Assembly (NCBI GenBank): GCA_005878665.1
Contig: VBLR01000171.1
Coordinates: 1 to 6,183, forward strand
From: Methanobacteriota archaeon
Lineage (GTDB): Archaea; Thermoplasmatota; Thermoplasmata; RBG-16-68-12
Reading direction: 5' to 3'
DNA: 6,183 nt
Shown here: positions 3,517 through 6,183 of the stretch, one piece after another
Layout: the number at the start of each line of letters is the position of its first letter
Position numbering within the stretch: the stretch's first letter is position 1
The notes under the pieces: model-generated
Database searches by the model: none
What the model was told of the DNA's origin: nothing
Seen by the model: the letters and a program-made list of their open reading frames with translations, nothing else
Translations under genes and position numbers: made by a program

Positions 3517-6183
3517 GTGGCGGCTAAGGTTCTGGTCAGCGTTCTGGTCTTTCAGGTCGCGATTGGCGTTGCCAACGAAGCGTCGCTTAGGATCTGGACA
3601 TTGGAGGCATCGCCTGGTGAGCCCATCGCCTCCCGGCCAAGCGATTGGCAGACGGCCCCGATGCCCCTCGCCCCTGTTGGAACCGAGCGAGTGAACCCTA
3701 CGCCGGCCGCTCGATACTTCCACGCGCTGGCGTATGACTCGCACGCCGACCGGGTGATCCTCTTTGGCGGGTTTCTTGGCTACTGGTTCAACGACACCTG
3801 GGCCTATGACTTCAACACGAACACATGGACGAACATGGCCCCGGCCGTGAGTCCGCCCGCCGACATTCCGTGCGGGATGGCGTACGATGCCCAGTCCGAT
3901 CGGATGATCTTGATTGTTGGATGCAACGGTGGAGCAAGCACGTGGGCTTACGACTTCAGTTCGAACATGTGGACGAACATGAATCCGGTCGCTCGTCCTT
4001 CGCTCCGATCTGAGCCCGCGATGACGTACGACACCCAGGCTGATCGCGTGATTCTCTTCGGGGGTCGTGATCAATCTGGAGGGTTCTGGCCCAACGACAC
4101 GTGGGCATATGACTTCAGCACGAATACATGGACGAACATGGCCCCCGTCGTGAGTCCGCCGGGCCGCTCGTCCCCCGCCATGGCCTACGATTCCACCTCC
4201 GGCCGCGTGATCCTCTTCAGCGGATGGAATTTCGGCACGCCCAACGACACGTGGGCATATGACTTCAACGTGAACAATTGGACTCGCATGGACCCGCCCG
4301 CAACGCCGTCGCCGCGCAGCTACCACGCGATGGCGTACGATTCCGAATCCGATCGGGTGATCCTCTTCGGCGGGAGTGGGAATGGTGACGTGTTCAACGA
4401 CACCTGGGCCTACGATTTCAACCTGAACACATGGACAGACATGGACCCGGCCATAAGACCGCCTCCCCGATATGGGCACGCGATGGCGTACGACTCCCAA
4501 TCCGACCGGGTGATCCTGTTCAGCGGATATGGTCTCAACGGCAAATATTTCGACGACACTTGGGCTTACGACTTCAACGCGAATAAATGGACGAACAAAG
4601 ACCCCTTCCCGAAGCCGCCGATGCGCTACTGTCACGCGACGGCGTATGATGCCCAGTCCGACCGGGTAATCTTGTTCGGTGGGGATCTTGCCGGCGGTTT
4701 GTTCAACGACACTTGGGCCTATGACTTCAATACGAACGCATGGACGGACATGGCCCCCGGCTTGAGCCCGCCCGCCACGCTCTGCGACGCGATGGCGTAC
4801 GATTCCGAGTCCGACCGCGTGATCCTCTTCGGCGGGTATGTGAGCGGCGTTGGTGTTTCGAACGATACCTGGGCCTACGATTTCAACACGAACACATGGA
4901 CGGACATGAACCCACTCGTGAAGCCACCCGGCCGATACTACCACGCGACGGCGTACGACTCCGCTTCCGACCGCGTGATTCTCTTCGGCGGGTATGATAG
5001 TGGAAGCAATTTCAACGATACCTGGGCCTACGACTTCAACACGAATGCATGGACGAATCTAGACCCTCCGGCGAAGCCTCCCGTGAGATACGAGCACGCG
5101 ATGGCGTATGATTCCGGATCCGATCGCTTGATCATGTTCGGCGGTGCCGGCTCCTCTGGCTATCTCAACGACACCTGGGCCTACGACTTCAACAAGAATA
5201 CCTGGACTAACGCCTCCGCCAGCCCGTCCGCCCGATACAGCCACGCGATGGTGTACGACTCTCAGACCGACCGGGTGATCCTCTTCGGCGGTTATTCGGT
5301 GGGTCCTGGTTCTGGCTATCTCAACGATACGTGGGCCTACGACTTCAACACGAATGCATGGACGAGCATGGACCATCCCGTCCCGTTGTCCGCTCCACAA
5401 AGGCTGACGACCTCGCCCGGTAACACCCAAGTCCGGTTGGATTGGCAAGCGCCCGCTTCTACCGGCGGTTCGACCATCACCGGGTACAACGTGTACCGGG
5501 GCGTCGCCGCAGGGAGCCTGACGCTCCTTTCCTCCCTTGGAAACGTCCTCACCTACCAAGACGCGGGCCTGACGAACGGCGTCGCGTATTATTATCAGGT
5601 GAGCGCCCAGACCGCAGCAGGGGAGGGCCCGCGATCGAGCGAAGTCGCGGCGACCCCTCGGACGCAGCCCTCCGCGGTCCGTAACCTCCTCGCGACCGCC
5701 GGCGCCGGGCGGGTCGTCTTGACCTGGGACGCCCCGATCTCGGACGGCGGGGCCACGGTCTCCGGCTATTCGGTCTATCGCGGGACCGCGCCCGGGAGTT
5801 CGGCGCTCTTCGCGACCGTCGGCAATGTGCTCACCTATGCGGATGACGCCGTGACCAATGGTGCGACCTACTACTACCAGGCGGCGGCGCTCAACATCGC
5901 GGGCGAAGGGCCACGTTCGAACGAGGTTTCGGCAACGCCGACGGCAGCCGCCGACTCGACCCCGCCCACGGCGGCAATTGGCTCGCTCCCGAACAACACG
6001 GTCGTCAATTCCACGACGATCACCTTGACCGGGACGGCGTCCGACAACGTCGCCATCGAGAAGGTCGAGGTGAGCGCGGACGGGTCGACGTGGATCCTCG
6101 CGACTGGCACGACTTCGTGGTCCGCGACGCTGACCTTGCGGGAAGGACAAAACACGATCTTCGTGCGAACGACGGATACCTCG
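3517..6183 (+). CDS. Secreted kelch-repeat/FN3/Ig-like surface protein, 3' end outside the window
   Basis: The frame is open from GTG 3517 to the window edge, 889 codons without a stop. Residues 1-19 (MAAKVLVSVLVFQVAIGVA) look like a Sec signal peptide. Residues 66-622 are eleven kelch-type repeats with the pattern RYxHAMAYDSxSDRVILFGG, a variable loop, then NDTWAYDFNTNTWT. W44 in SDWQTAPMP resembles the last strand of a repeat and may close a propeller. Two fibronectin type III domains follow at about 624-714 and 715-808 (YNVYRG/YSVYRG, AYYYQ/TYYYQ, GEGPRS), then an Ig-like domain from about 817 (TLTGTASDNVAIEKVEVS) that is cut by the window. Such proteins are displayed outside the cell and bind glycans or proteins; the ligand here is unknown and an enzymatic role is not shown. 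GTG 3517 is chosen because it alone keeps the signal peptide; ATG 3661 would lose it. A C-terminal membrane anchor, if any, lies outside the window. Confidence 0.9.
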   Translation, partial: MAAKVLVSVLVFQVAIGVANEASLRIWTLEASPGEPIASRPSDWQTAPMPLAPVGTERVNPTPAARYFHALAYDSHADRVILFGGFLGYWFNDTWAYDFNTNTWTNMAPAVSPPADIPCGMAYDAQSDRMILIVGCNGGASTWAYDFSSNMWTNMNPVARPSLRSEPAMTYDTQADRVILFGGRDQSGGFWPNDTWAYDFSTNTWTNMAPVVSPPGRSSPAMAYDSTSGRVILFSGWNFGTPNDTWAYDFNVNNWTRMDPPATPSPRSYHAMAYDSESDRVILFGGSGNGDVFNDTWAYDFNLNTWTDMDPAIRPPPRYGHAMAYDSQSDRVILFSGYGLNGKYFDDTWAYDFNANKWTNKDPFPKPPMRYCHATAYDAQSDRVILFGGDLAGGLFNDTWAYDFNTNAWTDMAPGLSPPATLCDAMAYDSESDRVILFGGYVSGVGVSNDTWAYDFNTNTWTDMNPLVKPPGRYYHATAYDSASDRVILFGGYDSGSNFNDTWAYDFNTNAWTNLDPPAKPPVRYEHAMAYDSGSDRLIMFGGAGSSGYLNDTWAYDFNKNTWTNASASPSARYSHAMVYDSQTDRVILFGGYSVGPGSGYLNDTWAYDFNTNAWTSMDHPVPLSAPQRLTTSPGNTQVRLDWQAPASTGGSTITGYNVYRGVAAGSLTLLSSLGNVLTYQDAGLTNGVAYYYQVSAQTAAGEGPRSSEVAATPRTQPSAVRNLLATAGAGRVVLTWDAPISDGGATVSGYSVYRGTAPGSSALFATVGNVLTYADDAVTNGATYYYQAAALNIAGEGPRSNEVSATPTAAADSTPPTAAIGSLPNNTVVNSTTITLTGTASDNVAIEKVEVSADGSTWILATGTTSWSATLTLREGQNTIFVRTTDTS
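3712..5382 (+). repeat. Eleven tandem kelch-coding repeats of 144-159 bp
   Basis: Units start at 3712, 3862, 4006, 4165, 4315, 4468, 4624, 4777, 4933, 5086 and 5233. Length varies in whole codons, mainly in the loop between FGG and NDTW. The best conserved DNA block encodes NDTWAYDFN and the next best DRVILFGG; many units differ there only at third positions. Unit 2 (3862) is the most diverged: it lacks the FGG doublet and the NDT triplet. The array probably grew by unequal recombination and could vary in copy number. Confidence 0.92.

Noticed and set aside
3271..4944. 557-residue open frame on the minus strand across the kelch repeats
   Set aside because: It is the antisense of a tandem repeat, so its repeated RHRV/EEDHPVGLGI text is a by-product of the conserved kelch codons. 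The plus frame has a signal peptide and known domains.
3712..5382. Regular repeats considered as a CRISPR array or intergenic satellite
   Set aside because: Units are about 150 bp, keep one reading frame and encode kelch blades; there are no short identical repeats separated by unique spacers.
5059..6150. 363-residue minus-strand frame opposite the last kelch and FN3 domains
   Set aside because: Arg/Gly-rich low-complexity translation caused by GC-rich third positions on the plus strand; the plus frame encodes recognisable FN3 domains.

Overview
The window comes from an archaeon, most likely a GC-rich euryarchaeote; Thermoplasmata is my best guess, but it is only inference. The anchor is a complete TATA-binding protein gene (2359-2964) with the archaeal two-repeat structure. 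Short AT-rich elements sit about 30 bp before several start codons, which fits archaeal TATA boxes driving leaderless mRNAs. The genes use GC-rich third positions throughout. I see no tRNA, rRNA, CRISPR array, insertion sequence or attachment site.

Layout: the left end holds the 3' part of a four-helix membrane protein (2-415). It is followed by a complete polytopic membrane protein with His and Asp/Glu motifs (481-1062) that appears to have its own promoter. After a 199-bp gap with a possible hairpin comes a small, tentative Cys-rich coiled-coil protein (1262-1639). It converges on a minus-strand PD-(D/E)XK nuclease-like protein (1729-2217), and a near-perfect hairpin (1681-1706) lies between the two stop codons. 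The nuclease-like gene is divergent from the TBP gene.

Downstream of TBP is a minimal two-helix potassium-channel-like protein (3047-3418). The largest gene (3517 to the right edge) is a secreted surface protein read from a GTG start: signal peptide, eleven kelch-type repeats, two fibronectin type III domains and the start of an Ig-like domain. It is open at the window end, and it is the main coding content of the right half.

The genes do not form an obvious pathway. Each appears to have its own promoter, so this looks like a mosaic of single-gene transcription units: a general transcription factor, membrane and ion-transport proteins, a nuclease-like protein and a large extracellular protein. 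The features most worth a second look are the odd geometry of the TBP promoter and start, the regular N-glycosylation sequons in the kelch repeats, the non-canonical channel filter, and the Cys-rich small protein.
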